Below are positions 1-7,698 of a stretch of DNA of 64,000 nucleotides, one piece after another. How positions within the stretch are numbered: position 1 is the stretch's first letter; each line of letters starts with the position of its first letter. The stretch is from Rhodovulum sp. (GTDB lineage: Bacteria; Pseudomonadota; Alphaproteobacteria; Rhodobacterales; Rhodobacteraceae): positions 54,703-118,702 of the forward strand of contig JACKKC010000006.1 of assembly GCA_020637615.1 (NCBI GenBank), in the 5' to 3' direction. The translations under genes and the position numbers were made by a program. The notes under the pieces were generated by a model. The model had not been told where the DNA came from. It worked only from the letters and a program-made list of their open reading frames with translations, and did no database searches.

Positions 1-627
1 CTCGGCCTGAGCCCCCAGACCGAGACGCGGCTCGCGGTCGAGGCCTTCGTCGACCTGCGCCCGCTCCAGGAGGCGCTGCCGGAGATCGTCGCGGGCACGG
101 TGGTGGAGAGCTGCGGCCTCGGGCTCGACCTCGATCTCGACCGGGTGGAGGCGGTCGGCAAGCAGGTGCGCGGCCGGGGCAGGGTGGTCGCCCGCCTCTA
201 TCGCTGCCCGGGCCGGGGAACCGAAGAGGAGCGGCGGGGCATGCGGCTCCTGAGCCAGACCATCGACGTGGTCGCCGTCGCGACCGCCGGGCTCGAGCAG
301 GATTGCATCGTCTTCCGCCTCGAGGAACTGGAGCTTTCGCCGAGGGGCCTGATCGGCCGCGTGGCCGACCTCTTCGGCGTGACCGAGCGCGCAAGGGCGG
401 CGATCCTGGGCCGGGCGGCCGAGGCGCTCGCGAACCGCCCGATCTGTCCGGAACTCCCCGAGGATGTCGCCTGGCTCGATCCCCGCTATACCGACGGTGG
501 CCCGCGCGAGATCGTGGATGGCGGCATGGGCGCCGCGCTGAGCGGCTCGGTCGATGCGAGCGCGGGCACCCTCGTCAGGCTGGTGGATCTGGCCCGGTCC
601 CGGGGGATCCTGGGAGGTGTCCGATGA
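1..627 (+). CDS. Hypothetical protein, 5'-truncated by the window edge; paralogue of the next gene
   Basis: The reading frame is open from the first base, so the start lies outside the window; about 208 residues are visible. I recognise no family. The C-terminal half aligns by eye with the downstream protein: both have an ICPE(L/M)P segment, a LDPxY segment, and end in a Gly-rich ALSGS(V/I)D block followed by SRGxL. A conserved Cys pair (near VVESCG and ICPE) could form a disulphide, which would fit an exported protein like its neighbour. Its TGA overlaps the ATG of the next gene (ATGA), so the pair is translationally coupled. Function unknown. Confidence 0.7.
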   Translation, partial: LGLSPQTETRLAVEAFVDLRPLQEALPEIVAGTVVESCGLGLDLDLDRVEAVGKQVRGRGRVVARLYRCPGRGTEEERRGMRLLSQTIDVVAVATAGLEQDCIVFRLEELELSPRGLIGRVADLFGVTERARAAILGRAAEALANRPICPELPEDVAWLDPRYTDGGPREIVDGGMGAALSGSVDASAGTLVRLVDLARSRGILGGVR

Positions 628-1382
628 GGGGCGCGGGCCTGATCGCTGCCGGAATGCTGGCCCTGGCCCCGGCGGCCTCGGCGCAGCAGGCGGATCTGAG
701 GATCGCGGAGACCCTGACCTTGGACGCGCGCGAGATCGGCTACAGTCTCGACCTCGGCCTGAGCGCCGTGACGCCGACCCGGATCGGGGTGGCGGCCACG
801 CTCGACCTGACGGACCTCCAGCGCCAGCTGCCGGAGCTTCTCGCGGGCCTGACCCTGGTGGACACCTGCGGCTCGCGGGTCGCGCTCCAGCGGGTCGAGG
901 CCGAGGCCCGGGACGCAATGGTGATCGCGACGGCGCGGCTGGACGTCGCATCCTACGCCTGCGAGCGGACCGGACCCACCGCCTGGGAGCGGGGCGCGCT
1001 CCGATCCGAGAACGAGGTCGAGGTCCGGGCGGACCTGTCGGCGGAACTGCAGGGGCCCTGCGTCGTCTTCCGTCTCTACGACGTGGCGCAGTCGACGCCC
1101 GGCGCGCTGCCGGAAGTGGATGCGGGCAACGGCCGGAGGCAGGCGGTGCGCGGTCTTCTCATCGAGGCGGTGGGCCTCCTGCTCGAGGACAGCCCGATCT
1201 GTCCCGAGATGCCGCCCGAGCTCGCCATGCTCGACCCGGTCTATGACAGCGGCGTGCCGACCGAAATCGGCGCGGGCGGTCTCGGTATCGCCCTCAGCGG
1301 CTCGATCGACGTCAGCACCGGGACGATCCTGGCGGTGCTTCGCCTGCTGCAGTCGCGCGGGGTGCTTCCGCCGGAGCCGTGA
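624..1382 (+). CDS. Secreted hypothetical protein, tandem paralogue of the preceding gene
   Basis: A 252-residue protein starting with a clear Sec signal peptide (MRGAGL, hydrophobic core, AASAQQ cleavage region near residue 20). No enzyme motif is recognised. The body is rich in alternating acidic/aliphatic segments that look beta-rich. It shares with the upstream gene the Cys near VDTCGS, the ICPEMP motif, LDPVYDSG and the ALSGSIDVSTGT tail. The start is fixed by the 4-base ATGA overlap with the preceding stop. It ends 9 bases before the convergent dehydratase gene, so these two genes form the visible end of a plus-strand operon. A periplasmic or surface role is inferred from the signal peptide only. 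Confidence 0.75.
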   Translation: MRGAGLIAAGMLALAPAASAQQADLRIAETLTLDAREIGYSLDLGLSAVTPTRIGVAATLDLTDLQRQLPELLAGLTLVDTCGSRVALQRVEAEARDAMVIATARLDVASYACERTGPTAWERGALRSENEVEVRADLSAELQGPCVVFRLYDVAQSTPGALPEVDAGNGRRQAVRGLLIEAVGLLLEDSPICPEMPPELAMLDPVYDSGVPTEIGAGGLGIALSGSIDVSTGTILAVLRLLQSRGVLPPEP

Positions 1383-1391
1383 CGGCGTGAT

Positions 1392-2426
1392 TCACCCGGC
1401 CGGCTGCGGCCAGGTGTCGGAGAGCCGGTAGCCCTCGGGCCAGGGGTCGTCGGGGTCGACCATCTCCTGTCGCGTGCCGGTGATCCAGGCGCGGCCCGAG
1501 ATCGAGGGGATGATCGCAGGCCGGTCGGCAAGCATGGTGTCGGCCTCGATGCGGCAGGCGAATTCCGAGCCGATGATCGAGCGGCCGATGAACCGGTCCC
1601 CGGCCGCCATCTGCCCGCGGGCCCGCAGCACCGCCATGCGCGCGCAGCAGCCCGTGCCGGTCGGCGAGCGGTCGATCTTGCCGGGCTGGATCACCACCGC
1701 GCTGCTGCCGGTCAGCACGCCCTCCGTCACGCTCACGGGCGCGGCGATCTGGCAGAAGGAGAAATGCGCCCAATCCGGATTGGTCGGATGCGCGAAGCCG
1801 AGCTGTTCGTTGGCCGCGCGGGTGATGCGGATCCCGGCGGCGGCGATGTCGGCGGCCTCGTCGGGGGTGACGGCGAAGCCGAGAGCGGCGGCATCGGCGA
1901 TCACGAAGCTGTCGCCGCCATAGGCGGTATCGACGGTGAGCGTACCGAGGCCCGGAACCTCGAGCGCCGCGCCCAGCCGGTCGGCGAAGCTCGGGTGGTT
2001 GCGCACGGTGATGCGCTCGGCCTTGCCGTTGCGGCAGCGGGCGGTGACCTCGATCAGCCCGCCGGGCGCTTCCAGCACGAGGCGGGTCTCGGGCTCGGTC
2101 ATCGGCAGGATGCCGGTGTCGAGCAGGACCGTGGCGACGCAGATCGAATTCGAGCCGGACATCGGCGGCGTGTCTTCGGGCTCCATGATGATGAAGCCCA
2201 TGTCCGCGGCGGGGTCCTTCGGCGGAACCAGCAGGTTGACGTGGCGGAAGACGCCGCCGCGGGGCTCGTTCAGCACGAAGCGGCGCAGGGCGCCGTCGCG
2301 GGCGATGAATCGGGACTGCTCCCAGATCGTGTCGCCGGGGGGCGGGGCGACGCCGCCGGTGATGACGTCGCCGACCTCGCCTTCGGCATGGCAGGCGACG
2401 ATCTGGATGGCGCGGCTGCTGCGCAT
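1392..2426 (-). CDS. Proline racemase superfamily; trans-3-hydroxy-L-proline dehydratase-like
   Basis: A 344-residue member of the proline racemase/hydroxyproline epimerase fold. The two catalytic Cys positions of racemases are substituted: Ser90 in MSGSNSIC (racemases have MCGH) and Thr256 in DRSPTGTG (racemases have DRSPCGTG). In this superfamily, loss of the second Cys to Thr marks dehydratases, which use one base and eliminate water from trans-3-hydroxy-L-proline to give delta1-pyrroline-2-carboxylate. It overlaps the upstream cis-3-hydroxyproline dehydratase-type gene by one base, and that pairing supports the same product. Cytoplasmic. The Ser/Thr combination makes epimerase activity unlikely; the substrate is inferred. 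Confidence 0.75.
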   Translation of the reverse strand: MRSSRAIQIVACHAEGEVGDVITGGVAPPPGDTIWEQSRFIARDGALRRFVLNEPRGGVFRHVNLLVPPKDPAADMGFIIMEPEDTPPMSGSNSICVATVLLDTGILPMTEPETRLVLEAPGGLIEVTARCRNGKAERITVRNHPSFADRLGAALEVPGLGTLTVDTAYGGDSFVIADAAALGFAVTPDEAADIAAAGIRITRAANEQLGFAHPTNPDWAHFSFCQIAAPVSVTEGVLTGSSAVVIQPGKIDRSPTGTGCCARMAVLRARGQMAAGDRFIGRSIIGSEFACRIEADTMLADRPAIIPSISGRAWITGTRQEMVDPDDPWPEGYRLSDTWPQPAG

Positions 2427-3529
2427 CAGGCGATGCTCAGCGCCGGGGGGCCGAAGCCCTCGACCAGCGGCGCGATGCCGAGGCCGGGCGCCTCGCTGGT
2501 GGTCATGAAGCCGTCGCGGCGGCGCGGCGCGCCTTCGGCGAGGGGGCGGGTGACGTAGCTGTTGAAATCGGTGGCGGTGAAGCAGAACTCCGCCGGGGTG
2601 GAGCGGGCGAGATGGGCGATGGCGGCGGTGGCGATGTCGCCGCCCCAGGTATCCTCGATGGTCATGGGGATGCCCGAGGCGACGCAGAGGTCGCGCATCA
2701 GCCGGGCCTTGGTGAGCCCGCCGACCTTGGAGATCTTGAGGTTGATCACGTCCATCGCGTCGTCGGCGAGGCCGCGCACCAGCATGGCCGCGTCGTCCAT
2801 CACCTCGTCGAGAACGAAGGGCCGGGCGGTCCGGCGGCGGATCGAGAGGCATTCGGCGTAGGTGGGGCAGGGCTGCTCGATATAGACGTCGAGATCGGCG
2901 ACGGCGGCGACCACGCGCGCGGCCTCGGCGCGGGTCCAGCCGGTGTTGGCGTCGGCCACCAGCACGTCGGAGGGGGCGAGGATCTCGCGGGCGGCGCGGA
3001 TGCGGGCGATGTCCTCGTCGGCGTTGCCGCCGACCTTGAGCTGGAAGCGGGTGTAGCCCTCGGCGCGGTAGCCGGCGATCTTCGCGGCCATCGCCTCGGG
3101 GGATTGCTGGGAGATGGCGCGGTAGAGGGTGATGTGCTCCTGCGCGGCGCCGCCGAGCAGGGTGTGGAGCGGCAGGCCGGTCAGCTTGCCGAGGATGTCC
3201 CAGCAGGCGATGTCGACGGGCGCCTTCACATAGGGGTGCCCGCGCAGGGCCGCGTCCATGGCGCGGTTGAGGCCGTTGAGATCGGTCGGGTCGCGGCCGA
3301 TCAGCTTCGGGCCGATCTCGGCGAGGCCGGCGCGCACGCCCGCCGCGTAGGACGGCAGGTAGGCAGAGCCGAGCGGGCAGCATTCGGCGTGGCCGGTGAT
3401 GCCCGCGTCGGTCTCGACCGCGACGATGGTGCTGTCGAAGACCTCGACGAAATTGCCGTTCGACCAGCTGTAGCGGCCCTCCACGAGCGGCAGGTCGACC
3501 TGCCAGGCCTTGATGGCGGTGATCTTCAC
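2426..3529 (-). CDS. Enolase-superfamily enzyme; cis-3-hydroxy-L-proline dehydratase-like
   Basis: A 367-residue mandelate racemase/muconate lactonizing-type enolase member: N-terminal capping domain (WSNGNFVEVFDST), then a TIM barrel with the KxK-type base (FQLKVGG), metal-ligand segments VADANTG, EQPC and DEVMDD, and the C-terminal Lys region NLKISKVGG. The closest group I recognise is the cis-3-hydroxy-L-proline dehydratase clade, also encoded beside a proline-racemase-fold trans-3 dehydratase; a hydroxyproline-betaine epimerase (HpbD-like) is the alternative. The start is taken as GTG because GGGGGAGG lies 6 bases upstream; an ATG 24 bases further up lacks such a site. Product would be delta1-pyrroline-2-carboxylate. 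Confidence 0.72.
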   Translation of the reverse strand: MKITAIKAWQVDLPLVEGRYSWSNGNFVEVFDSTIVAVETDAGITGHAECCPLGSAYLPSYAAGVRAGLAEIGPKLIGRDPTDLNGLNRAMDAALRGHPYVKAPVDIACWDILGKLTGLPLHTLLGGAAQEHITLYRAISQQSPEAMAAKIAGYRAEGYTRFQLKVGGNADEDIARIRAAREILAPSDVLVADANTGWTRAEAARVVAAVADLDVYIEQPCPTYAECLSIRRRTARPFVLDEVMDDAAMLVRGLADDAMDVINLKISKVGGLTKARLMRDLCVASGIPMTIEDTWGGDIATAAIAHLARSTPAEFCFTATDFNSYVTRPLAEGAPRRRDGFMTTSEAPGLGIAPLVEGFGPPALSIA

Positions 3530-3992
3530 GGGCAACCTCCCCCTTCCCGGCATGGAATGAGCGCGCGCGCACAAACGGTCAAGTTGCTGAAAATACACGA
3601 TATTGCAGCCGGCGTTAAGGCAATCTTCACATTGCAGGACACTGGCCGGCCCTCCTGTCGCGACACTCCGTCTGCCCGAGCTCCGGGTGCGCCGAGCGCC
3701 GCAATCCCGCCCGGCGGGCACCGCCGGGCAGCGCCAGCCCCGCCCCCGTCACGCCGAAGGCGTGCCTCCGGCACGACGCGGGTGCTTCGCTTCCGCCCGG
3801 GTCGGGCGCTGCCCTCGTCCTGGAGCGGGACGGTCGAGGAAGTACGAAGGAGTTCCGAATGCATTGGCCGTGCCGGCGGGACTTGGGGGGCTGGCGACTG
3901 CCCGTGCCGACGCGCGGGCAAAACGGCGAATAGCCCCCGTTCATGAGTTCGTGCCGTGTCGTGCGTGCAACCTTCACCGGATCGCTCGGCAC
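3530..3992. other. Intergenic region splitting the hydroxyproline block; holds dispersed repeat copy A
   Basis: I see no gene here. The part next to the dehydratase start is comparatively AT-rich (near 3580-3640) and probably carries its promoter. The centre is the palindromic repeat described separately. The rest is GC-rich sequence without a convincing hairpin terminator for the epimerase gene. Confidence 0.6.
3704..3862. repeat. Dispersed palindromic intergenic repeat, copy A
   Basis: It shares long near-identical segments with the copy near 55.7 kb: cccgcccggcgggcaccgcc, the tandem small hairpins acgccgaaggcgt and gtgcctccggcac, and gggtcgggcgctgccctc, followed by a cggtcgaggaag tail. 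The arm of the large palindrome (gggcagcgcc... / ...ggcgctgccc) is imperfect here. A shorter, internally deleted copy lies after lon. It has no coding capacity and resembles REP/MITE-type non-autonomous repeats. Confidence 0.7.
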
Positions 3993-4994
3993 CTAGACCA
4001 CCTGGAACCCGTGCCGGAACGGGTCGCGGTCGTCGATGAAGATGGTGTTGAAGCCGGTCTGCCGCGCCCAGCCGCCGATGGAGGGCACGATGGCCTCGCG
4101 GTCGCCGACGCGGGTGGCGCGCTCGACACGGCCCTGGAAGATCGAGCCGATGATGCTCTCATGGGCGAAGTCGTCGCCGGGCTTCAGCCTGCCGAGGGCG
4201 GTCCATTGCGCCATGCGGGCGGAGGTGCCGGTGCCGCAGGGCGAGCGGTCGATGGCCTTGTCGCCGTAGAAGACGGCGTTGCGGGCGGTGGCGCCGGGGA
4301 CGGTCGGAGCGCCGGTCCACATCAGGTGGCTGAGGCCGCGGATGCCGGGATGCTCGGGATGCACGAAGTCATGGGCCTCGTTGAGACGCCGGCGCAGCAC
4401 CGGGCTCCAGCGGATGAAATCGGCGGCGCTGAAATCGGCCATGTCGCGGAAATTTTCCTGCGGATCGACGATGGCGTAGAAATTGCCGCCGTAGGCGACG
4501 TCCACGGTCAGGCGGCCGAGATCGGGGCAATCGACCTCGAGCCCGGTGGAATGCAGGAAGGAGGGCACGTTGGTGATGCGCACCTCCTCCACATGCTCGC
4601 CTTCCTGCCGGTATTCGGCGATCACGAGGCCCGCGGGCGCCTCCAGGCGCAGGATGCCCGGGGTCTTCGGGCGGACGAGGCCCTGCTCGACCGCCATGGT
4701 CACGGTGCCGATGGTGCCGTGGCCGCACATGGCGAGGCAGCCCGAGGTCTCGATGAAGAGGATGGCCGCGTCGTTCGTCGGGTCCGAGGGCGGATAGAGG
4801 ATCGAGCCCGACATGACGTCGTGGCCGCGCGGCTCGAACATCAGGCCGGTGCGGATCCAGTCGTATTCGGCGAGGAAATGCGCGCGCTTCTCAAGCATGG
4901 TGCTGCCGGTCAGCGCCGGCCCGCCGCCGGCGACGAGGCGGACCGGATTGCCGCAGGTATGGCCGTCGATGCAGAAGAAGGTGTGGCGGGCCAT
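3993..4994 (-). CDS. 4-hydroxyproline 2-epimerase
   Basis: A 333-residue proline racemase superfamily enzyme with both catalytic cysteines: Cys90 in MCGHGTIG and Cys253 in DRSPCGTG, plus the GHTCGNPVR N-terminal segment typical of 4-hydroxyproline epimerases. It would interconvert trans-4-hydroxy-L-proline and cis-4-hydroxy-D-proline by a two-base mechanism. It starts 4 bases after the stop of the flavoprotein gene that would oxidise the D-product, a common pairing for hydroxyproline catabolism. The deaminase and alpha-ketoglutarate-semialdehyde dehydrogenase needed to finish the route are not in the window. Confidence 0.88.
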   Translation of the reverse strand: MARHTFFCIDGHTCGNPVRLVAGGGPALTGSTMLEKRAHFLAEYDWIRTGLMFEPRGHDVMSGSILYPPSDPTNDAAILFIETSGCLAMCGHGTIGTVTMAVEQGLVRPKTPGILRLEAPAGLVIAEYRQEGEHVEEVRITNVPSFLHSTGLEVDCPDLGRLTVDVAYGGNFYAIVDPQENFRDMADFSAADFIRWSPVLRRRLNEAHDFVHPEHPGIRGLSHLMWTGAPTVPGATARNAVFYGDKAIDRSPCGTGTSARMAQWTALGRLKPGDDFAHESIIGSIFQGRVERATRVGDREAIVPSIGGWARQTGFNTIFIDDRDPFRHGFQVV

Positions 4995-4998
4995 TGCG

Positions 4999-6237
4999 TC
5001 AGAACCTTTGCGGGCTGAAGGGGGCGATGTCGATGGCGGGCGGGCGCCCGCAGAGCAGATCGGCGACGAGCCGGCCAGTGGCGGCCGATTGCGTCAGGCC
5101 GAGATGGCCATGGCCGAAGGCATAGACGATCCGCGGCCCGGCGCGGCTCGCGCCGATGACGGGGAGGCTGTCGGGGAGCGAGGGGCGGAAGCCCATCCAC
5201 CGCGTGCCGCCCTCCGTGCGCAGCCCGGGGAGAAAGGCCGCGGCCTTCGTCAGCATCGCCTCCGAACGCCGGTAGTCCGGCGGCAGGTCGAGGCCGCCGA
5301 GCTCGACCGCGCCGCCGATGCGGATGCCGGAGGCGAGCGGGACTACGACGAAGCCGTGGCCGCCGAAAATGAGCTCGCGCCGGACGTCGAAGGCGCCCGG
5401 CGGCAGGGTGGTGTTGTAGCCGCGCTCGGTCTCGAGCGGGATGCGGTCGCCGAGCGGATCGGTCAGGCGGCGGGAGAAGGCGCCGGCGGCGACCACCGCA
5501 GCGCGGGCGGCGAGCTCGCGCCCGTCCGCCAGCGTGACGGCGACGGTCTCGCCCTCGGGCCGGAGCGCCGTGGCCTCGGCCGCGATCACCTCCGCACCTG
5601 CGGCGGTGACGTGATCGGCGAGGCGGCGGGCGAAGGTGAAGGGGTCCTCCACCATCTGCCATTCCGGGACGAAGGTGCCGACGGGGAAGCGCGGCGAGAG
5701 GCCCGGCTGCAGCGCGGCGAGGCGCTCGCCCCGGACATGCTCGAAGGCGATCCCGGCGGCGCCGCGGGCCTGCCAGCCGGCCGCGCTCGCGGCGAGCTCG
5801 CCTTCGCTCTCGTAGAGCTCGAGGCTGCCTTCGACCCGCACCATGCCGGCGAGGCCGGCGGCGGCGGTCAGGGCCGCCATCTCGCTCTCGGCGAGGCGCA
5901 TCAGCGCAGTCTGGGCCATGGTGCTCCGGGCAACCCGGTCCGACCTTCCGGCGCGCCAGAAGCGCAGGAGCCAGGGCAGGATCTTCGGCAGATAGGCGGG
6001 CGGGATGGCGAGCGGGCCGAGCGGGTCGATCAGCCAGCGGGGCAGCCGGCTCAGCCGGACGGCCGCCGCCAGCGGCAGGATGTCGGAGAAGGCGAAGGCG
6101 CCGGCATTGCCGAAGCTGGCGCCCCGGGCGATGCCCGCGCGCTCGATCAGGGTGACGCGCCGGCCGGCCGCCTGGAGCCGCTCGGCCGAGGCGAGGCCGA
6201 CGATGCCTCCGCCGATGATGATGACGTCCGCGGGCAT
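4999..6237 (-). CDS. FAD-dependent D-amino-acid oxidase/dehydrogenase (likely D-hydroxyproline dehydrogenase)
   Basis: A 412-residue DAO-fold flavoprotein. The dinucleotide-binding motif GGGIVGLASAERL is at residues 8-20, followed by the ERA acidic end of the second strand. The C-terminal FAD segment (GFRPSLPDSLPVIG, then FGHGHLGLTQSAATG) matches DadA-type D-amino-acid dehydrogenases. Being first in a two-gene unit with 4-hydroxyproline epimerase, it probably oxidises cis-4-hydroxy-D-proline to pyrroline-4-hydroxy-2-carboxylate, passing electrons to the respiratory chain or O2. No signal peptide; probably a peripheral inner-membrane or cytosolic enzyme. The substrate comes from context, not sequence. 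Confidence 0.8.
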   Translation of the reverse strand: MPADVIIIGGGIVGLASAERLQAAGRRVTLIERAGIARGASFGNAGAFAFSDILPLAAAVRLSRLPRWLIDPLGPLAIPPAYLPKILPWLLRFWRAGRSDRVARSTMAQTALMRLAESEMAALTAAAGLAGMVRVEGSLELYESEGELAASAAGWQARGAAGIAFEHVRGERLAALQPGLSPRFPVGTFVPEWQMVEDPFTFARRLADHVTAAGAEVIAAEATALRPEGETVAVTLADGRELAARAAVVAAGAFSRRLTDPLGDRIPLETERGYNTTLPPGAFDVRRELIFGGHGFVVVPLASGIRIGGAVELGGLDLPPDYRRSEAMLTKAAAFLPGLRTEGGTRWMGFRPSLPDSLPVIGASRAGPRIVYAFGHGHLGLTQSAATGRLVADLLCGRPPAIDIAPFSPQRF

Positions 6238-6605
6238 CTGCGGCGGCTCAGCGGGCGGGGCGTGGCCCGAGGGCCCGGGCGGGTTTGCTGACCATGGAGG
6301 GGAGGACCGCGGGCCCGCCGGCACCGGCCCTCCGCACCCCGGTCGCGAGCGCCGGGACGGCATCCTTCCAGGTCACGGTCATAGCGATGGGGCCCTCCGG
6401 TTCGACGACCCGCGTCTATCCCGCCGCAGGGCCCGCCTCAATCCCCCAGACGGGCGAAGGATCCGGCCGGCAGGGTGCTGGCTTCGCCGACGGTCGTCGC
6501 GAGGAAGCGTTTGATTTGGCGGCGCCCGGTGGCGCATAGCTTGGCCGGGGCCTCCGGATTGTCGCGGAGGGGTGTCAACCCGGGACGGCGAGGAGGAGAG
6601 GTTTC
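6238..6605. other. Divergent intergenic region between the hydroxyproline unit and BKACE
   Basis: No confident gene. On the minus strand a 44-codon frame (6248-6382) starts with ATG after GAGGG and ends shortly before the flavoprotein ATG. It is Arg/Ala-rich with no recognisable motif and I do not call it. The region must hold promoters for both directions. The BKACE ribosome-binding site gaggaggag lies at its right end. Confidence 0.5.
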
Positions 6606-7535
6606 ATGGCGACCCGCCGCAAGGTCATCATCAGCTGCGCGCTGACCGGTGCGATCCACACGCCCTCGATGTCCCCGCATCTGCCGGTGACGCCCGAGGA
6701 GATCGTCGCCGAGGGACGGCGCGCGGCGGAGGCCGGGGCCGCGATCCTGCACGTCCATGCCCGCGACCCGCGGACCGGGCGCCCCGACCAGTCCGTCGAG
6801 GCCTTCGGGCGGATCCTGCCCGGGCTCAAGGCGACGGGCGCGGTGATCAACGTGACCACCGGCGGCGCTCCCTACATGACGGTTGCGGAGCGGGTGGCGC
6901 CGGCCGCGCATTTCGCGCCCGAACTCGCCTCGCTCAACATGGGATCGATGAACTTCGGCCTCTATCCGATGCAGGCGCGCTATCCGCATCTGGCGCAGGA
7001 CTGGGAGAACGAGCATCTGGAGGATTCCCGCGATCTGGTTTTCCGAAATACCTTCAAGGACATCGAGTTCGTTCTTTCCACCTGCGGCGGCAACGGCACC
7101 CGCTTCGAGTTCGAATGCTACGACATCGGCCATCTCTATTCGCTGCGCCACATGCGCGACCGTGGCAAGGTGGCGGGCCGGCTCTTCGTGCAATCGGTCT
7201 TCGGGCTGCTCGGCGGCATCGGTGCGCATCCCGAGGACGTGCAGATGATGCGCCGCACCGCCGACCGGCTCTTCGGCGAGGGCTACGAATGGTCGGTGCT
7301 CGGTGCGGGCGCGAACCAGCTCCGCATCGGCGCGATGGCGGCGGCGATGGGCGGGCATGTCCGCGTCGGGCTCGAGGATTCGCTCTGGGTCGGGCCGGGC
7401 GAGCCGGCGACGTCCTCGGCCGACCAGGTCGCGCGGATAAGGCTCGTCCTCGACGGCCTCGGCCTCGACCCCGCGACCCCCGACGAGGCCCGCGCCATGC
7501 TCGGGCTGAAGGGCGGCGAGGCGGTGGGGTTCTAG
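6606..7535 (+). CDS. BKACE family (DUF849) beta-keto acid cleavage enzyme
   Basis: A 309-residue TIM-barrel protein of the beta-keto acid cleavage enzyme family. The Zn-binding HVHARD motif (His49, His51) and the GLEDSLW segment near the C-terminus, which supplies the conserved Glu and a substrate-binding stretch, are both present. The family condenses a beta-keto acid with acetyl-CoA to give acetoacetate and a new CoA ester; substrates include 3-keto-5-aminohexanoate and dehydrocarnitine, and I cannot tell which applies. A strong Shine-Dalgarno (gaggaggag) precedes the ATG. It stands alone between the hydroxyproline unit and lon. Cytoplasmic. Confidence 0.85.
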   Translation: MATRRKVIISCALTGAIHTPSMSPHLPVTPEEIVAEGRRAAEAGAAILHVHARDPRTGRPDQSVEAFGRILPGLKATGAVINVTTGGAPYMTVAERVAPAAHFAPELASLNMGSMNFGLYPMQARYPHLAQDWENEHLEDSRDLVFRNTFKDIEFVLSTCGGNGTRFEFECYDIGHLYSLRHMRDRGKVAGRLFVQSVFGLLGGIGAHPEDVQMMRRTADRLFGEGYEWSVLGAGANQLRIGAMAAAMGGHVRVGLEDSLWVGPGEPATSSADQVARIRLVLDGLGLDPATPDEARAMLGLKGGEAVGF

Positions 7536-7602
7536 CGCAGGGGCTTCGGCGGCCCCCGGGGCGCCTTGCGCCGGCCATGGGCGCGGGGCAAGATGCGGGA
7601 CG

Positions 7603-7631
7603 CTTGAAAGCAGGCTGGGGCAGGGCCATTT
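7603..7631 (+). promoter_or_regulatory. Candidate RpoH (sigma-32) promoter for lon
   Basis: CTTGAAA is followed after 14 bases by GGCCATTT, close to the heat-shock consensus CTTGAAA-N(11-16)-CCCCATNT, about 70 bases before the lon start codon. Lon is a classical RpoH target. Confidence 0.6.
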
Positions 7632-7698
7632 GCTCCACGAGAAAGCGTTCCGTGGCCGCATTCGGGGCGGGGGGCTTTGCTGGGAAAAGGACAAACAC

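Noticed and set aside
2426..3529. Hydroxyproline-betaine 2-epimerase (HpbD)
   Set aside because: N-terminal segment and pairing with a dehydratase of the proline racemase fold fit the cis-3-hydroxyproline dehydratase clade better; not excluded.
6248..6382. 44-codon minus-strand frame ahead of the flavoprotein gene
   Set aside because: Only a weak GAGGG site and compositionally biased; not enough to call a gene.
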